Below are positions 7,214-16,279 of a stretch of DNA of 64,000 nt, piece after piece. A program made the translations under genes and the position numbers. Position 1 is the first letter of the stretch. Each line of letters begins with the position of its first letter. The notes beneath the pieces were generated by a model. That model did no database searches and was not told where the DNA came from. It saw nothing but the letters and a program-made list of their open reading frames with translations. The stretch comes from Methylobacterium radiodurans (lineage in GTDB: Bacteria > Pseudomonadota > Alphaproteobacteria > Rhizobiales > Beijerinckiaceae), in assembly GCF_003173735.1 (NCBI RefSeq), contig NZ_CP029551.1:685001-749000 (forward strand), in the 5' to 3' direction.

Positions 7214-8472
7214 TCAGGAGAAGGTCTTGCGGGGGTCGAAGGCGTCGCGCACCGCCTCGCCCGCGAAGACGAGCAGGCTCAGCATCGCGGCGATGACGAA
7301 GAAGGCGGTGAGCCCCAGCCAGAGGGCGTTGAGGTTGTCCTTGCCCTGCGCGAGCAGTTCGCCGAGCGAGGGGGAGCCCGGCGGCAGGCCGAAGCCCAGG
7401 AAGTCGAGGGAGGTCAGCGTGGTGATCGAGCCGTTCAGGATGAAGGGCAGGAAGGTCAGCGTCGCCACCATGGCGTTCGGCAGGAGGTGCACCCTCATGA
7501 TGCGCAGGTTGGAGAGGCCGAGCGCGCGGGCGGCGCGCACGTACTCGAAGTTGCGCGCCCGCAGGAACTCGGCCCGTACCACGCTGACCAGCGCCACCCA
7601 GGAGAATAGCAGCATGATGCCGAGCAGCACGAAGAAGCCCGGCGCGATGAAAGCCGAGATGATGATGATCAGGTAGAGGGTCGGGATGCCGCCCCAGATC
7701 TCGATGAAGCGCTGGAAGCTCAAGTCCACCCAGCCGCCGAAATAGCCCTGCACCGCGCCCGCGATCACGCCGATGACCGAGGAGACGGCCGCCAGGATCA
7801 GCCCGAACAGCACCGAGATGCGGAAGCCGTAGATCACGCGCGCCAGCACGTCGCGGGTGGTGTTGTCGGTGCCGAGCCAGTGCCAGGGGATGTCGGCGCA
7901 GGTGCTGCCGCCGCGGGCCTCGGCCGCCGCCTTGCACTGGGCGTCCGTCAGCATCCAGGTCGGGGGCGAGGGGGACGGGGTCGGCAGGTCGGTGTTGATG
8001 GTGTTGTAGGAGAACGGGATCGGCGGCCAGAGCGCCCAGCCGTTCTCGGCGATTTCCCGGGCGATCTCGGGCGAGCGGTAATCCGTCTGCGCCAGGAAGC
8101 CGCCGAACTTCTCTTCCGGATAGTCCACGAAGACCGGCGTCAGCCACTCGCCCTTGTAGGAGACGAGGATCGGCCGGTCGTTGGCGATGAGTTCGGCGAA
8201 CAGGCTGACGACGAACAGGGCTGTGAAGATCAGGAAGGACCAGTAGCCCAGCCGGTTGCCGCGGAAGTTGCGCAGGCGCCGCCGGTTGAGGGGCGAGAGG
8301 AAGCCGTGCCGGGCGGGGGCGGCGGGCGGCTCGGCCGGCGGCCCATCCAGGGGCTCGTCGCCCCCGGCCGCAGGATCGCCGGCTGGGCGCCGGGCATCGG
8401 GGCGGAAATCGGGGCGGCGGGCGCCCCGGCCTCGGCAGCGCGGGCGGAATCGGGCCGGGTGTGTTCGTTCAA
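7214..8472 (-). pseudogene. yejE: YejE-like ABC permease gene with apparent frameshift
   Basis: From 8350 down to 7214 the frame encodes a nearly complete YejE-type permease: SPLNRRRLRNFRGNRLGYW, a first membrane helix, the periplasmic part with DYPEEKFGGFLAQTDYRS, and the permease domain with EFLRARNFEYVRAARALG and LDFLGFGLPPGSPSLGELL. YejE helps import peptides such as microcin C with YejA, YejB and YejF. This frame has no ATG, GTG or TTG until 8128, which lies inside the conserved protein. The only credible start, TTG 8472 with GAGGAGGGG before it, is in another frame. A one-base change near the C/G run at 8361-8370 would join them. No yejA, yejB or yejF lies beside it. It is either an indel mutation or a sequencing error. 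Confidence 0.75.
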
Positions 8473-8498
8473 CGGCTCCGCCCCTCCTCGCGGAGGGC

Positions 8499-9041
8499 TC
8501 AGCCGTCGAGCCGGACGGCCGTGCCCTCGATCTCGTTCGGGCGCAGTTTGCCGCTGCGCTCCAGCCAGCGGCGCAGCAGGCGCACGTTGCGCCGGTTGGC
8601 CTTGAAGGCCGCGTCGAACAGGTCGCCGGCCAGCGGCACCACGCCGACCGCGCCGTCGAAGGCGACGTTCAGCGCCATGCGGCCGATCAGCCAGCGCGGG
8701 GCGCCGAGACGCCTCGCCTCGTAGACGATGTAGGACGAGATCGCCATGCCGGCGATGTCGCCGATGATCGGCACGAGGCCGATCACCGCCTCGACGCCGA
8801 CCCGCCGGTTGATGCCGGGGATCAGGAAGGCCGAGTCGAGGAGGTGGGCCAGGGCCTCCAGCCGCACGAGGCTCGCCTCGGGCGAGGTGTCGCCCAGCGT
8901 GAGCCGGCCGGCGCTGGTCCGGAAGGCGCCCTGGAATGTGCCCTGTCCTGCATCGCCGCGCGGGCCCTGTGCCCGGGGCTTGCCCTGGGTGAAGTCCTTG
9001 GCCTTGATGAAGTCCATCGCGGGAATCCGGGTCGCGCTCAT
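8499..9041 (-). CDS. DUF4112 domain-containing membrane protein
   Basis: This 180-residue protein carries the DUF4112 domain from about residue 60 to 165: LEALAHLLDSAFLIPGINRR, then VGVEAVIGLVPIIGDIAGM, a membrane-associated hydrophobic stretch, and a second GAVGVVPLAGDLFDAAFKAN repeat. The two hydrophobic glycine/proline segments suggest membrane insertion or hairpins. The function of the family is unknown. The gene ends 26 bases before the putative TTG start of the permease gene and begins 47 bases after the aminotransferase stop, so the three could be one transcript. The ATG at 9041 has only a weak AGG upstream; a second ATG eight codons in is possible. Confidence 0.8.
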   Translation of the reverse strand: MSATRIPAMDFIKAKDFTQGKPRAQGPRGDAGQGTFQGAFRTSAGRLTLGDTSPEASLVRLEALAHLLDSAFLIPGINRRVGVEAVIGLVPIIGDIAGMAISSYIVYEARRLGAPRWLIGRMALNVAFDGAVGVVPLAGDLFDAAFKANRRNVRLLRRWLERSGKLRPNEIEGTAVRLDG

Positions 9042-9088
9042 GAGCCTGGATGTGGCCCCGTCCCCGCGGCCCCGCAAGGATGCCGCCC

Positions 9089-10255
9089 CTAGGCGGCGCC
9101 CGCCAGGGCGCCGGCCATCCGCTCCAGCGCCCTGTCGAGGGTGGCGTCGGACTTGGCGAAGCAGAGGCGCACGAGGCTGCGCACCGACCCGTCGGGGTAG
9201 AAGGCGCTCACGGGGATCGCCGCCACGCCGTGGCGCCGCACCAGATCCTCGCAGAAGACGACGTCGTCGGCATGGCCGAGCGCCCCGATATCGACGTTGA
9301 GGAACCACGTCGCCCCGGCCGGCAGCACGGGATAGCCGATGGCGGCGAGCCCCGCCGCCAGCCGGTCGCGGGAGCGGGCGTAGCCGGCGCGCATCGCCTG
9401 GAAGGTGGCGTCCTCCTTCGCGAGCCCATGGGCCACCGCCACCTGCAGGTTCGGCGGCGTGGTGAAGGTGAGGAACTGGTGTGCCTTGGCGAGCACCCGC
9501 ATCAGGGCGGCGTCCGCCATGACGAAGCCGACCTTCCAGCCGGTGAGCGAGAAGATCTTGCCGGCCGAGCCGATCTTCACGGTGCGCTCGCGCATGCCCG
9601 GCAGGCCCATCAGCGGCACGTGCGCGGCACCGTCGAAGACCACGTGCTCCCAGACCTCGTCGCAGACCGCCGTGACGTCGTGGCGGCGGCAGAACCCGGC
9701 GAGCATTTCGAGGTCGTCCCGGCCGAACAGCGTGGCGCTAGGGTTGAGCGGGTTGTTGAGGAGGACGACCCGGGTGCGCGCGCTGAACACGGCCGCGAGC
9801 GCATCTTCGTCGAGGCGGAAGCCCGGCGGCCGAAGGTTCACGATCCGCGGCACGCCGCCCGCGCGCCGCACCAGCGGCAGGTAGGCGTCGTACATCGGCG
9901 CGAACAGCACCACCTCGTCGCCGGGCTGCACGAGCGCGAGGAGCGCCCCGGCGAGCGCCTCGGTGGCGCCGGAGGTCACCATCACCTCGGTCGCCGGATC
10001 GAGGTCGAGCCCCTGGTGGCGGGCGTAGTGGGCGGCGACCGCCTGGCGGAGCGCGGGCAGCCCCATCATCGGCGGGTACTGGTTGTCGCCCGTGACGAGC
10101 GCGCGGGCGCCGATCTCCCGGAGGTCGGCGGGGCCGGGATCGTCCGGGAAGCCCTGGCCGAGATTGACCGCGCCGTGCGCGCGGGCGAGCGCCGACATGG
10201 TCTCGAAGACGGTGGTCGGCAGGTCGGCGAAGACGGGGTTGGCGGGGCGGCTCAT
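9089..10255 (-). CDS. Class I/II pyridoxal-phosphate aminotransferase
   Basis: This is a 388-residue fold-type I aminotransferase. It has the N-terminal segment FETMSALARAHGAVNLGQGF with the substrate-loop GQGFPD, YPPMMGLPALRQAVAAHY, the cofactor-binding TSGATEAL, NNPLNPSA, CDEVWEHVVFDG, and the PLP lysine in GSAGKIFSLTGWKVG. A C-terminal Arg in VRLCFAKSD would bind the substrate carboxylate. This set fits the kynurenine/methionine aminotransferase (YbdL/CCBL-like) subgroup rather than aspartate aminotransferase. The exact amino donor cannot be told from sequence. It is the first gene of a leftward set with DUF4112 and yejE. Its start lies about 180 bases from the divergent small-RNA promoter. 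Confidence 0.88.
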   Translation of the reverse strand: MSRPANPVFADLPTTVFETMSALARAHGAVNLGQGFPDDPGPADLREIGARALVTGDNQYPPMMGLPALRQAVAAHYARHQGLDLDPATEVMVTSGATEALAGALLALVQPGDEVVLFAPMYDAYLPLVRRAGGVPRIVNLRPPGFRLDEDALAAVFSARTRVVLLNNPLNPSATLFGRDDLEMLAGFCRRHDVTAVCDEVWEHVVFDGAAHVPLMGLPGMRERTVKIGSAGKIFSLTGWKVGFVMADAALMRVLAKAHQFLTFTTPPNLQVAVAHGLAKEDATFQAMRAGYARSRDRLAAGLAAIGYPVLPAGATWFLNVDIGALGHADDVVFCEDLVRRHGVAAIPVSAFYPDGSVRSLVRLCFAKSDATLDRALERMAGALAGAA

Positions 10256-10404
10256 CGGGGGCTGGGCGGCGACAGGGGGCTGGTGGCCATATCACGGGCG
10301 CCGCGTGGCCGGGAGCCACTGGCGCGGACGACGGCGGGTGCAGAGCCGGAGGTGCGCCACCGCACGTTGCACGGCCCCGGCGAGGCATCGCGAGCTGACG
10401 ATTG

Positions 10405-10433
10405 TTGACTTTCATCAGTCGTGAGCCAATTCT
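10405..10433 (+). promoter_or_regulatory. Putative sigma-70 promoter for a small RNA
   Basis: TTGACT at 10405-10410, a 17-base spacer and AATTCT at 10428-10433 fit a housekeeping promoter. It would start transcription near 10440, in front of a structured stretch that ends in a strong terminator. Confidence 0.45.
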
Positions 10434-10439
10434 CCTGAC

Positions 10440-10548
10440 ACACGGCTGGGACGGCGCTTCGCGGGGCGGGACTTTGCCCCCTCGTCCAGCCTCGTTGAAG
10501 CGCCGCTCCGGTCGTGGATAGGGCCGCCAATCCGTTGGCGGCCCTTTT
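10440..10548 (+). ncRNA. Candidate structured small RNA
   Basis: About 108 bases lie between a good promoter and a canonical terminator, with no ribosome site or useful reading frame. GGCTGG(G)ACG at 10444-10453 pairs with CGTCCAGCC at 10483-10491 and encloses an inner GGGGC/GCCCC hairpin. GGCGCTTC at 10453-10460 can also pair perfectly with GAAGCGCC at 10497-10504, which partly competes with the first stem. I do not recognise a known RNA family. It could be a free small RNA or a leader/attenuator of the small gene at 10604. Confidence 0.5.
10521..10548 (+). terminator. Rho-independent terminator
   Basis: A perfect 10-bp stem, GGGCCGCCAA with TTGGCGGCCC, closes a TCCG tetraloop and is followed by TTTT. 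It ends the candidate small RNA and lies 56 bases before the ATG of the next small gene. Confidence 0.85.
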
Positions 10549-10603
10549 CGCGTCCGCGGCCGATCCGGGATACAAGCGGCGGACACGATCGAAGCGGACG
10601 CCG

Positions 10604-10777
10604 ATGCGGACCTGCCTGCTCCTCGCCCTCGCGACCGGCCTCGCAGGTCTCGCCCTGCGGCTCGCCCTGCCGGTGACGCCGGCCGATGCCTCCTTCCGCG
10701 AGGTGGTGCGCCACTACGGCGCGGATCGGCCGCCGGGCGAATCCGGCAACATGCGCGAAACGTCCGGGCCCTACTGA
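10604..10777 (+). CDS. Small putative exported or membrane protein
   Basis: This 57-residue frame starts MRTCLLLALATGLAGLALRL, a hydrophobic segment of signal-peptide or single-helix type, followed by a short polar tail (SFREVVRHYGADRPPGESGN). Its codon use resembles the neighbours. The ribosome site is weak. No family is recognised. It follows the terminator of the candidate small RNA by 56 bases and precedes the efflux operon by 135 bases, so it could be expressed by terminator read-through or from its own promoter. It is only moderately likely to be a real gene. Confidence 0.4.
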   Translation: MRTCLLLALATGLAGLALRLALPVTPADASFREVVRHYGADRPPGESGNMRETSGPY

Positions 10778-10912
10778 CACCGCATTGGGCCGGCACCACC
10801 TGTGTGGTGGTGCCTCGCGCGCCATGATGGGCGCGACGACGGATCCGCCGCGACGCGCGGAACGGGGGAGAGCGGCCGGGTCGGGCCGCGGGATGCAGAG
10901 TTCTCACAGGGC

Positions 10913-12271
10913 ATGAACGAGAGTTCACCGATCCGCACCGACCGGGCGCGGGCCTTCCAGCCGGAGGCGCCCGCACTCCCCACGCGGCGACGCGTCCGCC
11001 CGCTGCGCTGGATGCTCGTGCTCCTGGCGCTGCTGGGTCTCGGCGCGATCGGCCACCGCTGGTACGAGGCGCGGCAGGCGAAGCCTGAGGGCGAGGTTGC
11101 GGCGACTTCGGGCCGCGGCGGTGGGCGCGGTGCGCGCGGCAGCCACGACATGCCCCAGGCGGTCGGCATCGCCGCGGTGACGACCGGCGACGTTCCGGTG
11201 GTGCTCCAGGGCCTCGGCACGGTGACGCCGCTCGCCACCGTGACCATGCGCTCGCAGATCAGCGGCTATCTCACCGAGATCGGGTTCCGCGAGGGCCAGA
11301 TGGTGAAGCGGGGCGACTACCTCGCCCAGATCGACTCGCGTCCCTACGAGGCGCTGCTCGCCCAGTACCAGGGCCAGCTCGCCCGCGATCAGGCGCTGTT
11401 GCAGAACTCGCGGCTCGACCTCGATCGCTTCCGGCGCCTGTCGCAGCAGGACTCGATCTCGAAGCAGAACGTCGACACACAGGGCGCTCTGGTGAAGCAG
11501 AACGAGGGCACGGTCGCGGCCGACCAGGCGCTCGTCGATCAGCAGAAGCTCAACATCACCTACACCCGCATCGTCTCGCCGGTGGACGGACGCGTCGGCC
11601 TGCGTCAGGTCGATGTCGGCAACTACGTCACGGCGGGCTCGACCGCGATCGTGGTGGTGACGCAGCTCCACCCGATCTCGGTGGTGTTCACCCTGCCGGA
11701 GGACGACGTCGCCCGGGTGATGCGACAGGTGCGGGCCGGCGCCAAGCTGACTGTCCGGGCCTACGACCGGGGCGACGCCCACGAGATCGCGAGCGGTGCT
11801 CTCGACACGGTCGACAACCAGATCGACGTGACAACCGGCACGGTGAAGCTGCGCGCCCTGTTCCAGAACGACGACGAGGCGCTGTTCCCGAACCAGTTCG
11901 TGAACGCCAAGCTGACCGTCGAGACCGTGAAGGACGCGGCCCTGGTGCCGAACGCCGCGCTGCTCCAGGGTACGCCCGGCACCTACGTCTACCTGATGGA
12001 CGGGGACAACAAGGTCACGGTCCGTCCGATCAAGACCGGCGAGACGGACGGCACCCGGACCGTGGTGCTGTCGGGCCTGAAGCCCGGCGACCGGGTGGTC
12101 ACGGACGGCACCGACCGCCTCCGCGAGGGCGCGCCCGTGCGGGTGACGAGCGGCGCGACGGCGCAGTCCAGTGAGCCGGGCAGCGCGGCCGACGCGGCGC
12201 CAGCCCAGACGCCCGCCGCGGGTCCGAGTGAGAGCGGAGAGCGCCGGGGCCGTCGGCGGCAGGCGCAGTGA
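10913..12271 (+). CDS. RND efflux periplasmic adaptor (MdtA/MuxA-like)
   Basis: This 452-residue membrane-fusion protein has one N-terminal membrane anchor (about residues 35-50, LRWMLVLLALLGLGAIG), then the barrel-sandwich/lipoyl halves (VTMRSQISGYLTEIGFREGQ and YTRIVSPVDGRVGLRQVDVG), an alpha-helical hairpin between them, a beta-barrel and a C-terminal domain ending in a low-complexity Ala/Gln/Arg tail. It would link the inner-membrane pumps to the outer-membrane channel. The ATG at 10913 follows AGGG. The order adaptor, pump, pump, outer-membrane factor matches mdtABC and especially muxABC-opmB, which export drugs and other small molecules. A 207-bp palindromic repeat block separates it from the first pump. 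Substrates are unknown. Confidence 0.9.
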   Translation: MNESSPIRTDRARAFQPEAPALPTRRRVRPLRWMLVLLALLGLGAIGHRWYEARQAKPEGEVAATSGRGGGRGARGSHDMPQAVGIAAVTTGDVPVVLQGLGTVTPLATVTMRSQISGYLTEIGFREGQMVKRGDYLAQIDSRPYEALLAQYQGQLARDQALLQNSRLDLDRFRRLSQQDSISKQNVDTQGALVKQNEGTVAADQALVDQQKLNITYTRIVSPVDGRVGLRQVDVGNYVTAGSTAIVVVTQLHPISVVFTLPEDDVARVMRQVRAGAKLTVRAYDRGDAHEIASGALDTVDNQIDVTTGTVKLRALFQNDDEALFPNQFVNAKLTVETVKDAALVPNAALLQGTPGTYVYLMDGDNKVTVRPIKTGETDGTRTVVLSGLKPGDRVVTDGTDRLREGAPVRVTSGATAQSSEPGSAADAAPAQTPAAGPSESGERRGRRRQAQ

Positions 12272-12309
12272 GCGGCGCCATGCACGGGCTGCCCTTCACG
12301 GCTGTGTTC

Positions 12310-12516
12310 CCCTCTCCCCGCCGTGCGGGGAGAGGGCTTCATGCCCCCTCGTCGGGGCATGAAGCGAGCCTGCGTATCGATCCCGAAGGGATCGACGCGG
12401 GGGTGAGGGGGCTTCGACGGAGGAGCCTCTTCCGCTCAGGCCCCCTCACCCCCGCTACCGCTTGTCGCGACGACGACGAGGTCGTCGCGACCCTCTCCCC
12501 GCAGGCGGGGAGAGGG
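12310..12516. repeat. Composite palindromic repeat block (family 2)
   Basis: Nested hairpins fill the gap between adaptor and pump genes. CCCTCTCCCCGC/GCGGGGAGAGGG occurs at 12310-12336, and a similar hairpin closes the block at 12491-12516. Inside are CTTCATGCCCC/GGGGCATGAAG (12337-12364), CGATCCC/GGGATCG (12378-12394) and GCGGGGGTGAGGGGGC (12397-12412), which pairs with 12440-12455. The block at 32.7 kb has the same design. Such structure could modulate message stability inside the operon. Confidence 0.8.
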
Positions 12517-12545
12517 GCTGTCGACCTTCGCACGGGCGTCGCGCC

Positions 12546-15500
12546 GTGAACCCCTCCCGCCTCTTCATCCTGCGGCCGGTCGCGACCACGCTCCTGATGC
12601 TGGCGATCCTGATCGTCGGCGGGGTGTCGTACCTGAACCTGCCGGTTTCGGCCCTGCCCTCCGTCGATTACCCGACGATCCAGGTCCAGACCTTCTATCC
12701 GGGCGCCAGCCCCGAGGTGATGACCTCGGCGGTGACCGCGCCGCTGGAGCGGCAGTTCGGGCAACTCGCCAACCTGAACCAGATGACCTCGCAGTCGTCG
12801 GCCGGCGCCTCGGTCATCACGCTCCAGTTCAGCCTGGATCTGCCCCTCGACATCGCCGAGCAGCAGGTCCAGGCGGCGATCAACGCGGCCGGCAACCTCC
12901 TGCCCTCGGACCTGCCGGCGCCGCCGATCTACGCCAAGGTGAACCCGGCCGACGCGCCGGTGCTGACGCTGGCGCTGACCTCCAAGACCCTGCCGCTGAT
13001 CCAGGTGCGCGATCTCGCCGAGACCCGGCTTGCCCAGAAGATCAGCCAGGTCGCGGGCGTCGGCCTGGTGAGCATCTCGGGCGGCCAGCGCCCGGCCGTG
13101 CGGGTGCGCTTCAATTCCCGGGCGCTGGCCGCCTACGGCCTCAACATCGACGATCTGCGCACCACCATCACCAACCTCAACGTCAACACGCCGAAGGGCA
13201 ACATCGACGGGCCGAAGCAGTCCTACGCGATCAACGCCAACGACCAGATCCGCGACCCGGCGACCTACCGGGACGCCATCATCGCCTACCGCAACGGCGC
13301 GCCGGTCCGACTCTCGGACGTGGCCGAGGTGGTGGACGCCCCCGAGAACACCAAGCTCGGCGCCTGGGCCGACGAGACGCCCGCGGTCATCCTCAACATC
13401 CAGCGCCAGCCCGGCGCCAACGTCATCGCCACCGTCGACAAGATCAAGGCGCTGCTGCCCCAGCTCCAGGGCTCGATGCCGGCAGCCGTGCAGATCAGCC
13501 TGCTCACCGACCGCACCACCACGATCCGCGCCTCGGTGCACGACGTGCAGTTCGAGCTCGGCCTCGCCATCGCGCTCGTCGTGATGGTGATCTTCCTGTT
13601 CTTGCGCTCGTTCTCCGCGACGCTGATCCCGAGCCTTTCGGTGCCGCTCTCCCTCATTGGCGCCCTGCCCGTGATGGACCTCTACGGCTTCTCCCTCGAC
13701 AACCTCTCGCTGATGGCGCTCACCATCGCGACGGGCTTCGTGGTGGACGATGCCATCGTGGTGATCGAGAACATCGCCCGCCACGTCGAGGAGGGCGAGA
13801 GCCCGCTGCAGGCGGCTCTCAAGGGCTCGCGCGAGATCGGCTTCACCATCATCTCGCTCACCGTGTCGCTCATCGCGGTGCTGATCCCGCTCCTGTTCAT
13901 GGGCGACGTGGTCGGGCGCCTGTTCCACGAATTCGCCATCACGCTGGCGGCCACCATCGTGATCTCGGCGGTGGTCTCGCTGACGCTGGTGCCGATGCTC
14001 TGCGCGCGGCTGCTCAAGCACGAGCCGGCGCACCGGGCCGAGCGGCGCGAGGGCGTCCTCGCCCGCCTCGGCCGGCAGGCCACGGAGGGCACGATCGCGG
14101 CCTACGGCCGGGCTTTGCGCGTCGTGCTCGCCCACCAGGGCCTGACGCTCCTCGTCACCCTCGGCACGGTGGCGCTCACCGGCTACCTGTTCGTGGTCAT
14201 CCCGAAGGGCTTCTTCCCCGTGCAGGACACGGGCGTGATCCAGGGCGTGAGCCAGGCCGACCAATCCGTCTCCTACGCCGCCATGGCCGAGCGCCAGCAG
14301 GCGCTGGCCCGCGCGATCCTGCAGGATCCGGACGTGCAGAGCCTGACCTCCTTCATCGGGGTCGACGGATCGAACGTCACGCTCAATTCCGGCCGCTTCC
14401 TGATCAACCTGAAGCCCCGGGAGGCGCGCACGGCCGGCGCCTCCGAGATCATCCGGCGCATCAACCGGGCGAGCGCCGAGATCAGCGGCGTGCGCCTGTT
14501 CCTGCAGCCGGTACAGGATCTGACCATCGACACGGCGGTCTCGGCGACCCAGTACCAAGTCATCCTGGAGAGCCCGAACCTCGACGCGTTCGAGACCTGG
14601 GTGCCGCGCTTCACCGAGGCGCTGGCGCGCTCGCCCGTCGTCGCGGACGTGGCCAACGACTACCAGGGCCAGGGCTTGGCCGCCTACATCACCATCGACC
14701 GGCCGACGGCCGGCCGCTACGGCATCACGCCGGCGACCATCGACAACGCCCTCTACGACGCCTTCGGCCAGCGCATCATCTCGACGATCTTCACCCAGTC
14801 GAACCAGTACCGGGTGATCCTCGAGGCCGACCCGGCTTTGCACCGGACGCTGGACAGCCTCGACACGATCTACCTGCCCTCCTCCACCGCGACCAACGGG
14901 CAGGTGCCGCTCTCGGCGGTGGCGCGGGTCTCGGAGCGGCGGGCCCCGCTGCTGATCTCGCATCTCGGCCAGTTCCCGGCCACCACCGTGTCGTTCAACC
15001 TCGCGCCCGGCGCCGCGCTCGGCGAGGCGATCGGGGCGATCGATAAGGCCAAGGCCGAGATCGGCCTGCCGGATTCCTTCCGGGTGGTGCCGCAGGGCTC
15101 GGTCTTCGCCTTCCAGGCGGCACTCGGCAACGAGCTGTTCCTGGTCATGGCCGCGATCGTGACCGTCTACATCGTGCTCGGCGTGCTCTACGAGAGCTTC
15201 ATCCACCCGATCACGATCCTGTCGACGCTGCCCTCGGCGGGCATCGGGGCGCTGCTCGGCCTGATGCTGTTCGGGCTCTCGCTCGACATCATCGCGATCA
15301 TCGGCATCGTGCTCCTCATCGGCATCGTGAAGAAGAACGCGATCATGATGATCGACTTCGCGCTCCAGGCCGAGCGCGAGGACGGGATGGATCCGCGCGA
15401 GGCCATCTACCAGGCCTGCCTGCTGCGCTTCCGCCCGATCCTGATGACGACCTTGGCCGCCCTGTTCGCGGCCCTTCCGATGATCTTCGGCACGGGCGTG

Positions 15501-15671
15501 GGTTCCGAGCTGCGCCAGCCGCTCGGCATCTGCATCGCGGGCGGCCTGATCGTCAGCCAGGTGCTGACGCTGTTCACGACGCCTGTGATCTACCTCGCCT
15601 TCGACCGGCTGGAGCGCCGCGTCACGGGCCGCCGCGGGCCGGACCTCGGCGCGAGCGAGGCGCTGCCGTGA
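12546..15671 (+). CDS. RND efflux pump subunit (MdtB/MuxB-like)
   Basis: This 1041-residue inner-membrane pump of the HAE1/AcrB superfamily begins [20 protein letters not shown] and has about twelve membrane helices in two halves. Two large periplasmic loops flank the central helices. The proton-relay Asp pair is in [20 protein letters not shown] (helix 4), and the second half has the conserved [17 protein letters not shown] segment. Length is normal for the family. The GTG at 12546 starts at the conserved N-terminus; upstream in-frame sequence is translated repeat. Its stop overlaps the GTG of the DUF559 frame (GTGA), so coupling continues into the inserted element. It probably works as a heteromultimer with the second pump. 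Confidence 0.92.
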   Translation: MNPSRLFILRPVATTLLMLAILIVGGVSYLNLPVSALPSVDYPTIQVQTFYPGASPEVMTSAVTAPLERQFGQLANLNQMTSQSSAGASVITLQFSLDLPLDIAEQQVQAAINAAGNLLPSDLPAPPIYAKVNPADAPVLTLALTSKTLPLIQVRDLAETRLAQKISQVAGVGLVSISGGQRPAVRVRFNSRALAAYGLNIDDLRTTITNLNVNTPKGNIDGPKQSYAINANDQIRDPATYRDAIIAYRNGAPVRLSDVAEVVDAPENTKLGAWADETPAVILNIQRQPGANVIATVDKIKALLPQLQGSMPAAVQISLLTDRTTTIRASVHDVQFELGLAIALVVMVIFLFLRSFSATLIPSLSVPLSLIGALPVMDLYGFSLDNLSLMALTIATGFVVDDAIVVIENIARHVEEGESPLQAALKGSREIGFTIISLTVSLIAVLIPLLFMGDVVGRLFHEFAITLAATIVISAVVSLTLVPMLCARLLKHEPAHRAERREGVLARLGRQATEGTIAAYGRALRVVLAHQGLTLLVTLGTVALTGYLFVVIPKGFFPVQDTGVIQGVSQADQSVSYAAMAERQQALARAILQDPDVQSLTSFIGVDGSNVTLNSGRFLINLKPREARTAGASEIIRRINRASAEISGVRLFLQPVQDLTIDTAVSATQYQVILESPNLDAFETWVPRFTEALARSPVVADVANDYQGQGLAAYITIDRPTAGRYGITPATIDNALYDAFGQRIISTIFTQSNQYRVILEADPALHRTLDSLDTIYLPSSTATNGQVPLSAVARVSERRAPLLISHLGQFPATTVSFNLAPGAALGEAIGAIDKAKAEIGLPDSFRVVPQGSVFAFQAALGNELFLVMAAIVTVYIVLGVLYESFIHPITILSTLPSAGIGALLGLMLFGLSLDIIAIIGIVLLIGIVKKNAIMMIDFALQAEREDGMDPREAIYQACLLRFRPILMTTLAALFAALPMIFGTGVGSELRQPLGICIAGGLIVSQVLTLFTTPVIYLAFDRLERRVTGRRGPDLGASEALP

Positions 15672-16279
15672 GGCGCGACGCTTCTGCAGAACTCCCTCCC
15701 CCCTCTGCGGGGGAGGGTGGCCCCCGAAGGGGGTCGGGAGAGGGGAACCCGGCTTCCGGCACGGGGGCGGCGCGCGATGACGGGCGGTTCGCCAAGCCCA
15801 CCCCGCATCTGCGCGCCTTCGCCCGGGAGCAGCGCCAGCTTCGCACCAAGGCCGAGGACGCGCTCTGGCAGCAGGTGCGCGGCGGCCGCTTCCGCGGGCT
15901 GAAGTTCCGGCGCCAGGTTCCGATCCCGCCCTATATCGCCGACTTCCTCTGTGCCTGCGCCCGTCTGATTGTGGAACTCGACGGTGCCCCCCACGAGGTG
16001 GACGCGCGCCGCGACCGCGACGCCGCGCGCGATGCCTGGCTCCGCGCGCAAGGCTTCGAGATCCTGCGTTTCCCGAACGACCTTGTTCTGAGTAATCTTG
16101 CTCTCGTCCTCGACAGGGTCGGCGCGGCCGTCGCGGCGCGGCAGGGTCGCGATCTGTCCGGCACCGTCGCTCCCCTCTCTGCGGGACTTTGTCCCGACCG
16201 ACCCGGCCTGACGGCCGGCCCACCCTCCCCCGCAGAGGGGGGAGGGCAGGCGGGGCGCGCGGGGAGCCCCCTCCCGTGA
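15668..16279 (+). CDS. DUF559 endonuclease-like protein inside a repeat-bounded element
   Basis: This 203-residue frame holds a DUF559 domain at about residues 50-155: [37 protein letters not shown] and [19 protein letters not shown]. Asp in IADF and Glu-x-Asp in VELDG are the expected PD-(D/E)XK metal ligands, related to Vsr-type nucleases. The first 40 and last 45 residues are translated terminal repeat. The only usable start is GTG 15668, which overlaps the stop of the upstream pump, and the stop overlaps the GTG of the next pump. The frame therefore bridges the operon exactly. I infer that it is the gene of a mobile element; activity is unproven. Confidence 0.75.
   Translation: MRRDASAELPPPSAGEGGPRRGSGEGNPASGTGAARDDGRFAKPTPHLRAFAREQRQLRTKAEDALWQQVRGGRFRGLKFRRQVPIPPYIADFLCACARLIVELDGAPHEVDARRDRDAARDAWLRAQGFEILRFPNDLVLSNLALVLDRVGAAVAARQGRDLSGTVAPLSAGLCPDRPGLTAGPPSPAEGGGQAGRAGSPLP
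15694..16246. mobile_element. DUF559-carrying element with palindromic inverted ends
   Basis: The 553-bp segment starts CCCTCCCCCCTCTGCGGGGG then AGGGTGG (15694-15720). Next come a CCCCC-GAA-GGGGG hairpin and TCGGGAGAGGGGA. It ends with the reverse arrangement: TCCCCTCTCTGCGGGAC (16171 on), GTCCCGACC, a CCGGCCTGACGGCCGG hairpin, and CCACCCTCCCCCGCAGAGGG to 16246. The same ends, with different middle hairpins, bound gene-less copies at 19676-19881 and 44656-44844. No target-site duplication could be assigned by eye. The term mobile is inference from shared ends and copy number. Confidence 0.6.

Noticed and set aside
10415..10825. Minus-strand frame across the candidate small RNA
   Set aside because: It reads through the terminator hairpin, has no family motif and conflicts with the promoter-terminator arrangement on the plus strand.
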